The position numbers and the translations under genes are program-made. From assembly GCF_016811915.1 (NCBI RefSeq), contig NZ_CP069127.1, positions 5,404,501-5,468,500 on the forward strand: a DNA stretch of 64,000 bases, given 5' to 3'. This document shows, piece by piece, positions 1-8,662 of the stretch. The number at the start of each line of letters is the position of its first letter. The first letter of the stretch is position 1. A model generated the notes under the pieces. That model saw only the letters and a list, made by a program, of their open reading frames with translations. It had not been told where the DNA came from and did no database searches. This DNA is from Brevibacillus choshinensis. Its GTDB lineage: Bacteria; Bacillota; Bacilli; Brevibacillales; Brevibacillaceae.

Positions 1-269
1 GTCACCTCCACGCAAACCGCGCGGAAGGTGACCTCTTGTCCAATGACGGCAGGACCGACGTGCTTGATATCAATGGCAAAGCCCGAGCCTTCCTCATGCT
101 CGTCCAGATGGGGCACAAGGACGTAGCGGCCTGCTTTTTCCATGTAGTAAATCATACTGACGGTAGACATGACGGGGTGGATCACTTCCCCGTCAAAAAC
201 AGGTACCATCTCTGGCGTTACCGTCACCGTGAATTCAGCTGTCGTGCCTGGCTGCAGCTCATCTTTCAA
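1..269 (-). CDS. FlK-type hot-dog thioesterase, partial (3' end outside window)
   Basis: The reading frame runs off the left edge of the window; about 90 residues are visible. A TTG start at 269 follows an AGGAGGTGAC ribosome binding site with good spacing, 24 bases after the thiolase stop. The protein has the pattern of the fluoroacetyl-CoA thioesterase-like (FlK) hot-dog family: a stretch near residue 25 reading EVIHPVMSTVSMIYYMEKAG, followed by a glycine-rich strand and an IKHVGPAVIGQEVTF segment. Members hydrolyse acyl-CoA thioesters. As the last visible gene of the phenylacetate operon it probably recycles CoA from a dead-end intermediate; that role is inference. Family confidence is moderate because the C-terminus is missing. 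Confidence 0.7.
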   Translation of the reverse strand, partial: MKDELQPGTTAEFTVTVTPEMVPVFDGEVIHPVMSTVSMIYYMEKAGRYVLVPHLDEHEEGSGFAIDIKHVGPAVIGQEVTFRAVCVEV

Positions 270-292
270 ATCGGTCACCTCCTGCAATCGAT

Positions 293-1492
293 TTATACCC
301 GTTCGATGATCGTTGCAATCCCCTGTCCGACTCCAATGCACATCGCTGCCAAGCCATAGCGGGCACCGCGACGCTCCATTTCGTACAAGAGCGTAGTGAG
401 GATGCGTGCCCCGCTTGCGCCGAGCGGATGTCCCAGCGCGATGGCTCCGCCGTTTACGTTTACGAGCTCAGGATTTACACCTAGCTCACGTACGCTGGCC
501 ACGGCTTGAGCTGCAAAAGCCTCATTGAACTCAAACAGATCGATTTGATCAATCGTAAGCCCAGCCATCTTCAAGGCCTTGCGCGTCGCTGGTACCGGCC
601 CGATCCCCATCACGGATGGATCGACACCTGCGACTGCGGAGGCAACAATGCGTGCGCGCGGCTTCAGTCCGGCTGCCAACGCCGCTTCCTGCTCCATGAT
701 CAGCAAGGCGCTCGCACCGTCGTTGAGACCGCTGGAATTGCCGGCAGTCACGGTGCCATCTGTCTGGAAGGCCGGCTTCAGCTTCTGCAGCTGCTCCATC
801 GACGTTTCCGGACGGGCGTGCTCATCACGGTCAAACAGCGTGACCTCCCCCTTGCGTCCACGCAGTTCCACAGGCACGATCTCCGCTTCCCAGTAGCCTT
901 TTTCCAATGCTTTGGCATAGTTTTGCTGGCTGCGCAGGGCAAACTCATCCTGTGCTTCACGGCTGATGCCGTATTGCTCCGCCACTTTTTCCGCTGTCTC
1001 TCCCAGACTGATCGGCGGATACATCTCTTTCATCTTGTCATTGACCAGACGCCAACCCAGCGTCGTGTCCACCAGCTGCTGATTGCCTCGCTGAAAGGAA
1101 GTAGCCGGCTTCATCATGACCAGCGGGGAACGAGTCATGCTTTCCGTTCCGCCCGCAATGTAGGTCTGCCCAGCTCCAGCTTTGATCGCAAACGCACTCT
1201 GATTGACCGCTTCAAGTCCTGAGCCGCACAGTCGGTTCACCGTGACTCCAGGCACGTCAACAGGCACGCCAGCCAGCAGCAAGGACATGCGCGCCACGTT
1301 GCGGTTGTCTTCCCCCGCCTGGTTTGCGCAGCCAAAGATGACATCGTCGATACTCGCATGATCGATCGCATTGCGCTCCAGCAGCCTGGAAATGACGAGC
1401 GCACCCAAATCATCGGGGCGCACGTCTTTGAGGGCACCGCCAATACGGCCTATCGGTGTCCGCAGAGCATCTATAATTACAGGTGTATTCAT
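293..1492 (-). CDS. paaJ: Thiolase, probable 3-oxoadipyl-CoA/acyl-CoA thiolase (PaaJ/FadA type)
   Basis: 399 residues, full length for the thiolase family. The acylated cysteine lies in NRLCGSGLEA (Cys89), the histidine motif is GHPLGASGAR, and the C-terminal second catalytic cysteine lies in CIGVGQG. Thiolases cleave 3-oxoacyl-CoA with CoA to release acetyl-CoA; in phenylacetate degradation PaaJ splits 3-oxoadipyl-CoA to succinyl-CoA and acetyl-CoA. ATG at 1492 is preceded by GGAGG at about 7 bases. It sits 29 bases after a second thiolase in the same operon, so which of the two is the true PaaJ cannot be decided from sequence alone; the LCGSGL signature slightly favours this one. Confidence 0.85.
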   Translation of the reverse strand: MNTPVIIDALRTPIGRIGGALKDVRPDDLGALVISRLLERNAIDHASIDDVIFGCANQAGEDNRNVARMSLLLAGVPVDVPGVTVNRLCGSGLEAVNQSAFAIKAGAGQTYIAGGTESMTRSPLVMMKPATSFQRGNQQLVDTTLGWRLVNDKMKEMYPPISLGETAEKVAEQYGISREAQDEFALRSQQNYAKALEKGYWEAEIVPVELRGRKGEVTLFDRDEHARPETSMEQLQKLKPAFQTDGTVTAGNSSGLNDGASALLIMEQEAALAAGLKPRARIVASAVAGVDPSVMGIGPVPATRKALKMAGLTIDQIDLFEFNEAFAAQAVASVRELGVNPELVNVNGGAIALGHPLGASGARILTTLLYEMERRGARYGLAAMCIGVGQGIATIIERV

Positions 1493-1521
1493 GTCTTCTC
1501 CTCCATCCTGTCCGCTGTCTT

Positions 1522-2721
1522 TTATTCGAATGCCTCAACCAAGGTAGCCAGTCCTTGACCGCCGCCAATGCACAAGGACACCACGCCGTAGCGCTGCTTG
1601 CGACGACGCAATTCATACAGGATGGTACCTGCCAGTCTCGCACCGCTTGCGCCGAGAGGGTGACCCAAAGCAATCGCTCCCCCGTTCACATTGGTCTTTT
1701 CCGGCGGCAAGCCGAGCTCGCGCATGCACGCGAGAGATTGGGAAGCAAACGCTTCGTTCAGCTCAAACAGGTCAATTTGGTCGATCGTCATGTCGGCTTC
1801 AGCCAGTAGTTTACGGATCGCTTCGACAGGTCCTATTCCCATGATGCGCGGATCTACTCCGGCAGTGGCGAAGTGCACGATGCGGCCCAGCGGCTTCAAA
1901 CCGAATTCATCCAGCTTTTGCTTGTTCATGAGCAGCAAGGCAGCCGCTCCATCATTGATCCCGGAAGAATTTCCTGCTGTCACACTGCCATTTTTGCGAA
2001 ATGCAGGACGCAGCTTTGCGAGCGATTCCACACTGGAATCACGGCGCGGATACTCGTCCGTGTCAAAAAGGGTCTCTTCCCCCTTTTTCCCACGCAAAGT
2101 CACAGGAACGATTTCTTCACGGAACCGTCCGGCATCGATTGCAGCTACAGCCCGACGCTGGCTTTCCGCAGCAAACAGGTCCTGATCCTCGCGGCTGATG
2201 CCAAACTGCTCCGCCACATTTTCAGCCGTGTCCCCCATGGTCAGCTCTCCGTAAAGAGAAACAGGTGCCGAACGCGGGCCTCCGAACGATTCGATCAAAG
2301 TCTGCCCGCCGCGTTGATAGGGTTGTTCAAACTTCTCCATGATGTACGGAGAACGAGTCAGATTTTCTACCCCGCCAGCCAGCATCACACTGCTGTGGCC
2401 AGCCTGGATGGATTGCGCCGCCAGATTCACAGCCTCCAGCCCGGAAGCACATACGCGGTTTACCGTAAGCCCAGGCACCGTTTCCGGCAGACCCGCTTTC
2501 AGCAGCCCGACACGTGCAATATTAATGAAGGGACCCGCTGAGATCACGTTCCCCATGATGACTCCATCTACTATTTCTCCGGTCTGTCCTGCCTGCCCAA
2601 GCGCGCCGTTCAGCACAATCGCAGTCAAGTCATCGATCGGCGTATTCTTCAGGCTTCCGCTCAGCTTCCCGATCGGTGTGCGAACGGCTGCCGCTACATA
2701 GACTTCTTCCCTTGCTGGCAT
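1522..2721 (-). CDS. Thiolase, second copy (acetyl-CoA C-acyltransferase)
   Basis: 399 residues with all thiolase hallmarks: Cys91 in NRVCASGLEA, GHPLGASGAR, and a C-terminal CIGGGQG. It resembles FadA/PhaA-type degradative and biosynthetic thiolases. Its ATG overlaps the TGA of the upstream dehydrogenase paralogue by one base (TGATG), so the two are very likely translationally coupled. Role: thiolysis of a 3-oxoacyl-CoA produced by the hydratase and dehydrogenase enzymes of this operon. Two thiolases in one phenylacetate cluster suggests separate substrates, for example the 2,3-didehydroadipyl-CoA and 3-oxoadipyl-CoA steps, but this is inference. Confidence 0.85.
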   Translation of the reverse strand: MPAREEVYVAAAVRTPIGKLSGSLKNTPIDDLTAIVLNGALGQAGQTGEIVDGVIMGNVISAGPFINIARVGLLKAGLPETVPGLTVNRVCASGLEAVNLAAQSIQAGHSSVMLAGGVENLTRSPYIMEKFEQPYQRGGQTLIESFGGPRSAPVSLYGELTMGDTAENVAEQFGISREDQDLFAAESQRRAVAAIDAGRFREEIVPVTLRGKKGEETLFDTDEYPRRDSSVESLAKLRPAFRKNGSVTAGNSSGINDGAAALLLMNKQKLDEFGLKPLGRIVHFATAGVDPRIMGIGPVEAIRKLLAEADMTIDQIDLFELNEAFASQSLACMRELGLPPEKTNVNGGAIALGHPLGASGARLAGTILYELRRRKQRYGVVSLCIGGGQGLATLVEAFE

Positions 2722-3476
2722 CAGACTTCACCTCCGTTACTTGGCTGGTAGCTGTAAAAGCCTTGGCCGCTCCTCACACCGTAGCGCTTGGCGAGTGCCA
2801 GCTTGCGAAGCAGGGGAGCTGTCCGATAGCGCTCTTCCGCGAGGTCGCGCTGCAGGCCGCGCGAAATGGCATAGATCTCGTCCAGCCCGATCCGATCCGC
2901 CCACTCCAGAGGACCGTACGGGTAGTTGGTTCCCTTTTTCATCGCGATGTCGATGTCTTCTAGCGTAGCCGCCTTTTCCATCAGCGTGAAAGCCGCTTCA
3001 TTAATGATCAGGGAAAGAATGCGCGGAAATACGAGACCGACCTCATCCTCTACCACTTCAGTTTCCTTGCCGAGCGAATGGAAAAATGCGACCGTCGCTT
3101 CCAGGGCAGCTGCCTCTGTCTGCAGGGCAGGCGCCACCTCAAACAGCGCGCGCTCTGCCAGAGGCACCAAAGTGCCAAAGCCGCATACCCGCTCTGGATG
3201 GGAAGTCCAGGACGCGGCTTCCGTCGCTGTAATCGCCAGCGAGGTGGTCACGACGGGAACGGAAGGCCCCAGCAAGCGATCGATTTCGCTTAGCTGCTGC
3301 TTTTTCGCTTCCAAGTCGAGATTGTTTACTTCGATGGCTAAAAAGATCGCATCCGCTTCGGCTGCCCCTTCTGCAAGGGAAACCACCCGATAGCCGTTTG
3401 CCGTTATTATTTGATGCAGCTCCGCCTGAAGAGGGCTGTCCCCCGTGAGCAGAACTGTCTTATTTGCTGTAGTCAT
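2721..3476 (-). CDS. 3-hydroxyacyl-CoA dehydrogenase-like protein with degenerate NAD-binding domain
   Basis: About 251 residues. The C-terminal half is a recognisable 3HCDH domain (VEDEVGLVFPRILSLIINEA, then GTNYPYGPLEWADRIGLDEI, ending GQGFYSY). The N-terminal half is shaped like a Rossmann fold, but where the family has GxGxxG it reads VLLTGDSPLQAEL, and the usual NTSS-type substrate segment reads TTSLAIT. Catalysis by NAD may therefore be lost or altered. An in-frame ATG at 3485 touches the GGGGG motif directly; the ATG at 3476 has proper spacing and is preferred. The gene overlaps the end of the genuine dehydrogenase upstream by 17 to 26 bases. Similar half-degenerate paralogues are known beside hbd in Bacillales gene clusters; the function is unknown. 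Confidence 0.75.
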   Translation of the reverse strand: MTTANKTVLLTGDSPLQAELHQIITANGYRVVSLAEGAAEADAIFLAIEVNNLDLEAKKQQLSEIDRLLGPSVPVVTTSLAITATEAASWTSHPERVCGFGTLVPLAERALFEVAPALQTEAAALEATVAFFHSLGKETEVVEDEVGLVFPRILSLIINEAAFTLMEKAATLEDIDIAMKKGTNYPYGPLEWADRIGLDEIYAISRGLQRDLAEERYRTAPLLRKLALAKRYGVRSGQGFYSYQPSNGGEV

Positions 3477-4317
3477 AGAAGCCATCCCCCGTCTTTCTGC
3501 CCAGACTTCCTGCCTGTACCATTCGCTGCTGGATGCGGCTGGGCTTGAATCGTCCTTCGTGGAAGAAATCGGTGTAGACCGATTGGGTCGTGGCGAAGTT
3601 AATGTCGATGCCGATCATGTCTTGCAGCTCGAACGGCCCCATTTTGAACCCGCCTGCCTGTTTCATGATCCGGTCGATCTTCTCTACACTTGCTACGTTG
3701 TCGCCCAGAATGCGCAGTGCCTCATTGTAGTACGGGCGGGCAATGCGATTCACAATAAATCCAGGTGTGTCCGTCACGAGTACAGGTACTTTGCCCAGCT
3801 CCTCTGCGAAGCGATAAGCAGTCTGTACGTTTTCTTCGCTGGATTTCTTCCCGCGAATCACCTCGATCAGAGGCATGACCGGTGCAGGGTTGAAAAAGTG
3901 AAATCCCAGAATGCGTTCGGGGTGTGGCAGTCCTCCCGCGATCTCCGTAATGGAAATGGAGGAGGTATTCGTGAGCAGGAGCGCATCGCTTCTGCAAATG
4001 CGGCTAAGGTCGCCAAAAATGGTTTTCTTCAATTCCAGTCTCTCTGGCACAGCTTCGATGACGATGTCAGCTGCCGCCAGCTTTTCAAAGTCGGAAATAA
4101 ACTGAACGTTCTCCAGCGTCTCTGTTTTTTTCTGTTCGCTGATTTTCCCTTTTTCCACGTCCTTGGACAAAATCGATTGCAGATACCCCATCGCTCTGTC
4201 CAACACAGCCTGGTTTGCGTCCAGCAGCAACACTTGGTGCTCACGGCGGGCACAGACGAGAGCGATTCCTGCTCCCATCGTTCCTGCGCCAATTACTCCT
4301 ACGGTTTTTCTCTCCAC
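3460..4317 (-). CDS. paaH: 3-hydroxyacyl-CoA (3-hydroxyadipyl/3-hydroxybutyryl) dehydrogenase
   Basis: 285 residues from a GTG at 4317, chosen because AGGGAGG lies about 9 bases upstream; the open frame extends further but without a binding site and into the paaG stop region. The Rossmann motif is GVIGAGTMGAGIA (residues 8-20), followed by NTSSISITEIA, HFFNPAPVMPLIEVI (catalytic His) and GFIVNRIARPYYNEA, the standard signature of short 3HCDH enzymes such as PaaH and Hbd. It oxidises a 3-hydroxyacyl-CoA with NAD(P); in this operon the substrate is probably 3-hydroxyadipyl-CoA. It lies between paaG and the degenerate paralogue. Confidence 0.88.
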   Translation of the reverse strand: MERKTVGVIGAGTMGAGIALVCARREHQVLLLDANQAVLDRAMGYLQSILSKDVEKGKISEQKKTETLENVQFISDFEKLAAADIVIEAVPERLELKKTIFGDLSRICRSDALLLTNTSSISITEIAGGLPHPERILGFHFFNPAPVMPLIEVIRGKKSSEENVQTAYRFAEELGKVPVLVTDTPGFIVNRIARPYYNEALRILGDNVASVEKIDRIMKQAGGFKMGPFELQDMIGIDINFATTQSVYTDFFHEGRFKPSRIQQRMVQAGSLGRKTGDGFYDYSK

Positions 4318-4339
4318 TGATCTCGAACCTCCCTTTGCC

Positions 4340-5116
4340 CTATCGGCCTGTAAAGCGAGGAGCACGCTTCTCCATGAAGGCGGCCACCCCTTCTTTGTGA
4401 TCCTCTGTGCTGCCTGCCGCCTCCTGCGCAAACGCTTCGTACTGGAGCGTCTCTTCCAGGTTCATTTCCAGGCCTTTGTACATGGTCCGCTTGATCAAGC
4501 CGATCGCACGGGTAGGCAGAGAGGCGAGCTTGCGAGCGTACGCCATGGCATCCTCCATAAAGCTGTCTGCCGGGTACACTTGATTGACCAGCCCGATCCG
4601 CAGCGCCTCTGCAGCCGAGACCTTTTCTCCGGTCATGGCCAGCTCCAGCGCCTTGCCCATGCCGACAATCCGCGGCAGGAAGTAGCAGCCTCCGGAGTCG
4701 GGAACGAGTCCAATGCCCACGAAGGCGTTTACGAACGAAGCTTTGTCAGATGCGAGCCGGATATCGCAAGCAAGCGCGACGCTCATGCCAGCTCCCGCTG
4801 CTACGCCGTTCACTGCCGCGATGATCGGCTTTTCTGTCTTTTGAAACTGGAGAATCATCGGATTGTAGCGATCTCGCAAAAATCCCCCGAAGTCCACTTC
4901 GCCGCCTGCGACATCTCCGAGGTCCTGACCTGCGTTGAACGCACGGCCTGCTCCCGTCAGCACGATGCAGCGCACCTGCGCATCCTTCTGCGCCTGTTTG
5001 AGTGCATCTGTGATTTCTTTGTTCATTTTTTCCGTGAACGCATTGAACTTGTCTGGTCGATTCAGAGTCAAGACTGCTACGCCTTCCGATACCTCATAAA
5101 GAATCGTTTCGTACAT
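4340..5116 (-). CDS. paaG: 1,2-epoxyphenylacetyl-CoA isomerase (PaaG-type crotonase)
   Basis: 258 residues, full length. Crotonase fold with the oxyanion-hole segments AFNAGQDL (about residue 63) and NGVAAGAGMSVALACDIRLA, and the PaaG-type GLVPDSGG with the single catalytic Asp in place of the Glu pair of hydratases. PaaG isomerises ring-1,2-epoxyphenylacetyl-CoA to the oxepin form and later shifts a double bond in the opened chain. The ATG at 5116 has AGGAGG about 6 bases upstream, inside the 9-base gap after paaF, so both are co-expressed. Confidence 0.88.
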   Translation of the reverse strand: MYETILYEVSEGVAVLTLNRPDKFNAFTEKMNKEITDALKQAQKDAQVRCIVLTGAGRAFNAGQDLGDVAGGEVDFGGFLRDRYNPMILQFQKTEKPIIAAVNGVAAGAGMSVALACDIRLASDKASFVNAFVGIGLVPDSGGCYFLPRIVGMGKALELAMTGEKVSAAEALRIGLVNQVYPADSFMEDAMAYARKLASLPTRAIGLIKRTMYKGLEMNLEETLQYEAFAQEAAGSTEDHKEGVAAFMEKRAPRFTGR

Positions 5117-5125
5117 GGCCGCCTC

Positions 5126-5899
5126 CTAGTTACCCGTAAACCGGGGTCTGCGCTTCTCCAAAAAAGCCTGCATGCCTTCTTTGCGATCCTCACTTGCGAG
5201 AAGCAGGTAAAAGCCGTTTCGCTCGTAATCCAAACCTTCCTGCAGGGGCAGATCGTCCGCCTTGTATGCCGCTTTTTTGATGACCTGCACCGCGAGCGGC
5301 GGTTGTCCCGCGATTTGCTTGGCCAGCTTGAGGGCTTCCTGATAGTACGCTTCCACAGGCACGACCCGGTTCACGAGACCGTAGCGCAGCGCTTCCTTCG
5401 CCGTGATCGGATCACCCGTGAGCAGCATTTCCATGGCCTTGCGCAGTCCCACTGCACGTACCAAGCGCTGCGTGCCACCCGCTCCCGGCATCACCCCGAG
5501 CTTGATTTCCGGTTGACCGATGACAGCCGACTCCGACGCGATGACGATATCGCAGTTCATCATCAGCTCACAGCCTCCGCCAAGCGCAAAACCGCTGACG
5601 GCTCCGATGATCGGCTTGGAGATGAGCGAGATGCGATCCCACACGGCAAACTGATTTCGCTTCATGATGTCGATCGCCGATGCCTCGGCCATTTCATTGA
5701 TATCTGCCCCGGCAGCGAACGCCTTGTCATTTCCCGTGAGGAGAATCGTCCGGATGTCCGGATCCTTGTCCAGCAGCTCCAACTCTGCGACGAGCTCATC
5801 GATCAGCTGTAAATTCAACGCATTGAGAATTTTCGGTCGATTGAGCGTGACAATACCGACCCCATCTTCGCGGCCAGTGGTGATGTACTCATAAGACAC
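5126..5899 (-). CDS. paaF: Enoyl-CoA hydratase PaaF
   Basis: 257 residues beginning at GTG 5899 behind AGGAGGATGAGCAC. Crotonase family with AFAAGADINEM, GGGCELMMNCDIVIA and GQPEIKLGVMPGAGGTQRL, carrying both catalytic glutamates of a true hydratase, and the usual C-terminal ERNGFYLLLASEDRKEGMQAF. It adds water to a 2,3-enoyl-CoA; in phenylacetate catabolism PaaF hydrates 2,3-didehydroadipyl-CoA. It lies directly between paaK and paaG. A general short-chain enoyl-CoA hydratase is the alternative reading, but context favours PaaF. Confidence 0.87.
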   Translation of the reverse strand: MSYEYITTGREDGVGIVTLNRPKILNALNLQLIDELVAELELLDKDPDIRTILLTGNDKAFAAGADINEMAEASAIDIMKRNQFAVWDRISLISKPIIGAVSGFALGGGCELMMNCDIVIASESAVIGQPEIKLGVMPGAGGTQRLVRAVGLRKAMEMLLTGDPITAKEALRYGLVNRVVPVEAYYQEALKLAKQIAGQPPLAVQVIKKAAYKADDLPLQEGLDYERNGFYLLLASEDRKEGMQAFLEKRRPRFTGN

Positions 5900-5932
5900 G
5901 TGCTCATCCTCCTTTCTCCAACCAAGACAGAT

Positions 5933-7261
5933 TTAGATGGCAGCTTGTGCTTTATTGCGGTTGTCGACGACACGAATCGCTTTGCTCTCGCTTCTGACGA
6001 GGGAATTAGGCGGCAGGAATCGCACGACCACCGATACTCCCAGCGAGCATTTGATCATATGACCGATTTCTTTGACCAGCGCGGACAAGGCCGGACTGTC
6101 CACAGACCCAATCTCATTCAGATATTCAGGTGTCAATTCACAGTGAACCTCAAAACGGTCGAGGGCTCCATCACGTTCGATGACCACCTGGTAATGCGGC
6201 GCCAATTGCTTGAAAGTGAGGAGGACGGCTTCGATTTCCGTGGGGAATACATTGACCCCGCGGATGATCAGCATATCGTCTACGCGGCCTTTGATGCGGG
6301 ACATGCGCATGGTGGTGCGGCCGCACTTGCAAGGCTCTGGATTGAGGGAAGCGATATCCCCTGTGCGATAGCGAATCACCGGGAACGCCTCTTTTGTCAG
6401 GGAGGTAAACACGAGCTCGCCTTCCTGGCCGTACGGAAGCACTTCGCCAGTATTTGGATCGATGATTTCCGCGTAGAAATGGTCTTCAGCAATGTGCAAG
6501 CCATTCTGCGCTTCATGGCACTCAATCGATACGCCTGGTCCCATGACTTCGCTCAGACCGTAAATGTCCACGGCTTTAATGTCGAGTGCCTCTTCCAATT
6601 GCACACGCATTTCCTCAGACCATGGCTCGGCTCCGAAAATACCGTACTTGATGCTCGTCTCTCTAGGATTGATCCCTTGCTTTTTCATTTCTTCGACGAT
6701 ATTGAGAACATAAGAAGGAGTTGCGGACAGACCACGTGGCTTGAAATCCTCAATCAGCGTGATTTGGCGCGGAGTGTTCCCGCCAGAAACAGGGACAGCT
6801 ACTGCACCCATGCGCTCGATTCCATTGTGCAGGCCCAATCCACCGGTAAAGAGTCCATAGCCATAGGCATTGTGAAAAATGTCGCCCGGCTCGCCGCCTG
6901 CACAGCAGATGGCACGCGCTACGATTTCTGCCCAGTTGTCCAGGTCATTTTTGGTGTATCCCACTACCGTTGGCTTGCCTTTCGTTCCTGAAGAACCATG
7001 AATCCGCGATACTTCCTTCATATCCACTGCGAACAGATTGAAAGGATAGTTCTCACGCAGATGCGTTTTCTTCATGAAAGGCAGCTTTTGGATATCCTCC
7101 ATGCTCTGAATGTCTTGCGGCTTCACTCCAGCTTCATCAAACGCATTTCTATGAAAGGGGACTCGTTCATATACACGTGCTACGGTTTCTTGCAGACGTT
7201 TCAGTTGCAATTCTGCCTTTTTCTCTTTTGACAGCGTTTCCATTTCCACGTTAAAAATCAT
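5933..7261 (-). CDS. paaK: Phenylacetate-CoA ligase
   Basis: 442 residues, typical for PaaK. ANL-superfamily features are clear: an SSGTKGKPTVVGYTKND phosphate-binding loop near residue 92, YGYGLFTGG, a GAEPWSEEMR segment, YGLSEVMGPGV (acyl-adenylate motif), YRTGDIASL and GRVDDMLIIRGVNVFP, with the C-terminal lid domain following. The CKCG motif just before the hinge is common in PaaK. It activates phenylacetate with ATP and CoA, the committed first step of the pathway encoded here. ATG 7261 has GAGGG upstream. This is the best marker that the operon handles phenylacetate. Confidence 0.95.
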   Translation of the reverse strand: MIFNVEMETLSKEKKAELQLKRLQETVARVYERVPFHRNAFDEAGVKPQDIQSMEDIQKLPFMKKTHLRENYPFNLFAVDMKEVSRIHGSSGTKGKPTVVGYTKNDLDNWAEIVARAICCAGGEPGDIFHNAYGYGLFTGGLGLHNGIERMGAVAVPVSGGNTPRQITLIEDFKPRGLSATPSYVLNIVEEMKKQGINPRETSIKYGIFGAEPWSEEMRVQLEEALDIKAVDIYGLSEVMGPGVSIECHEAQNGLHIAEDHFYAEIIDPNTGEVLPYGQEGELVFTSLTKEAFPVIRYRTGDIASLNPEPCKCGRTTMRMSRIKGRVDDMLIIRGVNVFPTEIEAVLLTFKQLAPHYQVVIERDGALDRFEVHCELTPEYLNEIGSVDSPALSALVKEIGHMIKCSLGVSVVVRFLPPNSLVRSESKAIRVVDNRNKAQAAI

Positions 7262-7307
7262 ACCGCTCCCTCATTTCTACGTTCTCGTTGAGTATCGGAT
7301 CTGGCTG

Positions 7308-8093
7308 TTATTCGCCTTTAAACTCAGGTTTGCGCTTTTCTCGAAAAGCTTCGAGAGCTTCCAGACGGTCTTTGGTCGGAATAATCACTTCATAGCACAT
7401 CGTTTCCAGATCAAGTCCGGTTTGCAGGTCTACGCTGGACCCGCGGTCAATTGCTGATTTTGCCTGGTATACGGCCAACGGTGCGTTGGCGAGAATCTCC
7501 TGCGCCAAGCCCCACCCCCGCTCATTCAGCTCTTTGAGGTCGTCTGCCACGCCATTTACAAAACCGAGCTCGTATGCGTCAGCAGCAGTGATGCGGCGAG
7601 CCGTCAAAATCAGTTCCTTGGCTTTGGAAGGCCCGATCAGCCTGGACAACCGCTGCGTACCGCCTGCTCCTGGTATGATGCCCAGGCTCACTTCGGTAAG
7701 TCCCATCTTGGCATCGGCCACCGCATAGCGGAAATCACAGGCCAGCGCCAGCTCGAATCCTCCGCCGAATGCAAACCCATTGATCAGGGCAATCGTCGGC
7801 TGCGGGAGTCTTTCCAAGGCCGTAAACACATCTCGAATCTTACGCACATTGCGTCGTACCTGCTGCTCCGTCAGCGTCCGGCGCTCCTTCAGGTCTGCTC
7901 CTGCACAGAATGCGCGGCCTTCTGCTTTTACCAACACGACCCGAATCTCTTTGGAATTCAGGCGAACCTCCTCGATGATCTCACCCAGGCGATCCAATGT
8001 ATCGTAGTTTAATGCGTTCAGCTCATCCAGACGATTGAGCGTGATGACCCCGATGTGTCCGTCCTGTTCGAAGCGCACGGTTTCCTGATTCAT
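7308..8093 (-). CDS. Enoyl-CoA hydratase/isomerase family protein
   Basis: 261 residues. Crotonase fold with AFCAGADLKERR, NGFAFGGGFELALACDFRYA and GLTEVSLGIIPGAGGTQRL; both hydratase glutamates are present (GLTEVSLG and the upstream FELAL region). The ADLKERR segment resembles the AUH/methylglutaconyl-CoA hydratase branch and the extra hydratase often found in Bacillales paa clusters. ATG 8093 is preceded by AGGAGG at 6 bases. It is a third crotonase in the operon beside PaaF and PaaG; its substrate is unknown. Confidence 0.85.
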   Translation of the reverse strand: MNQETVRFEQDGHIGVITLNRLDELNALNYDTLDRLGEIIEEVRLNSKEIRVVLVKAEGRAFCAGADLKERRTLTEQQVRRNVRKIRDVFTALERLPQPTIALINGFAFGGGFELALACDFRYAVADAKMGLTEVSLGIIPGAGGTQRLSRLIGPSKAKELILTARRITAADAYELGFVNGVADDLKELNERGWGLAQEILANAPLAVYQAKSAIDRGSSVDLQTGLDLETMCYEVIIPTKDRLEALEAFREKRKPEFKGE

Positions 8094-8124
8094 CTTTGTC
8101 CTCCTTCGTGCTTGTGGAAAGAAA

Positions 8125-8511
8125 TTACGACTTCTTCGTCCGTGCGTAGGTGCCGGTCGCTACTGCTACGAGCTTGCCATCGCAAGTGACACGGGCTTCC
8201 ATGATGATCAAGGTTTTGCCCGATTTCAGCACGGTGGACTGCGCCTCGAGCAGCTCACCTTTTGCCGGGTACAAATATTGGATCTTGCTCTCTACCGTGA
8301 CGCATTGCTGCACACCGTCGATATGAGGTGCCGCCCCATGTCCCATCGCTACATCAGCCAGCGTGGAAGTCACGCCGCCATGCACGACTCCTTCGATGCT
8401 GTTGAACAATTCAGGGCGGATTTTCAGAGCGACCTTGCACCCATGCTCATCTCGATGGATGACTTCTATTCCCAGGTAGTCGTTGAACCGATTTCGGATA
8501 TCTTCAGTCAT
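8125..8511 (-). CDS. PaaI-family hot-dog thioesterase
   Basis: 128 residues from ATG 8511, chosen because AAGGGGA lies 8 bases upstream; the longer open frame to 8652 has no good binding site. Signature VVHGGVTSTLADVAMGHGAA (about residues 48-67), followed by VESKIQYLYPAKGELLEAQS, marks the 4HBT/PaaI hot-dog family with the HGG active-site loop. Such enzymes hydrolyse stalled aryl- or acyl-CoA esters to rescue CoA. It is the second of three thioesterase-like genes in this operon. The roughly 150-base gap to the next upstream gene shows nothing recognisable. Confidence 0.82.
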   Translation of the reverse strand: MTEDIRNRFNDYLGIEVIHRDEHGCKVALKIRPELFNSIEGVVHGGVTSTLADVAMGHGAAPHIDGVQQCVTVESKIQYLYPAKGELLEAQSTVLKSGKTLIIMEARVTCDGKLVAVATGTYARTKKS

Positions 8512-8662
8512 CGCTGCGTCCCCTTTTTTGTTCAGATAAGAAACAGGAAGCTTCTTATCCCGTATACGTTCGTGCCTCGACAGAGGTTTACATGTCATCT
8601 CACGTAAAACAGTGAAAGGAGCCTTGGCATCTGCATTCGGCATCCTTTCCACTGCTTACCTT

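Noticed and set aside
4163..5812. Plus-strand open frame of 549 codons across paaG and paaF
   Set aside because: Shadow frame opposite two crotonase genes with intact motifs.
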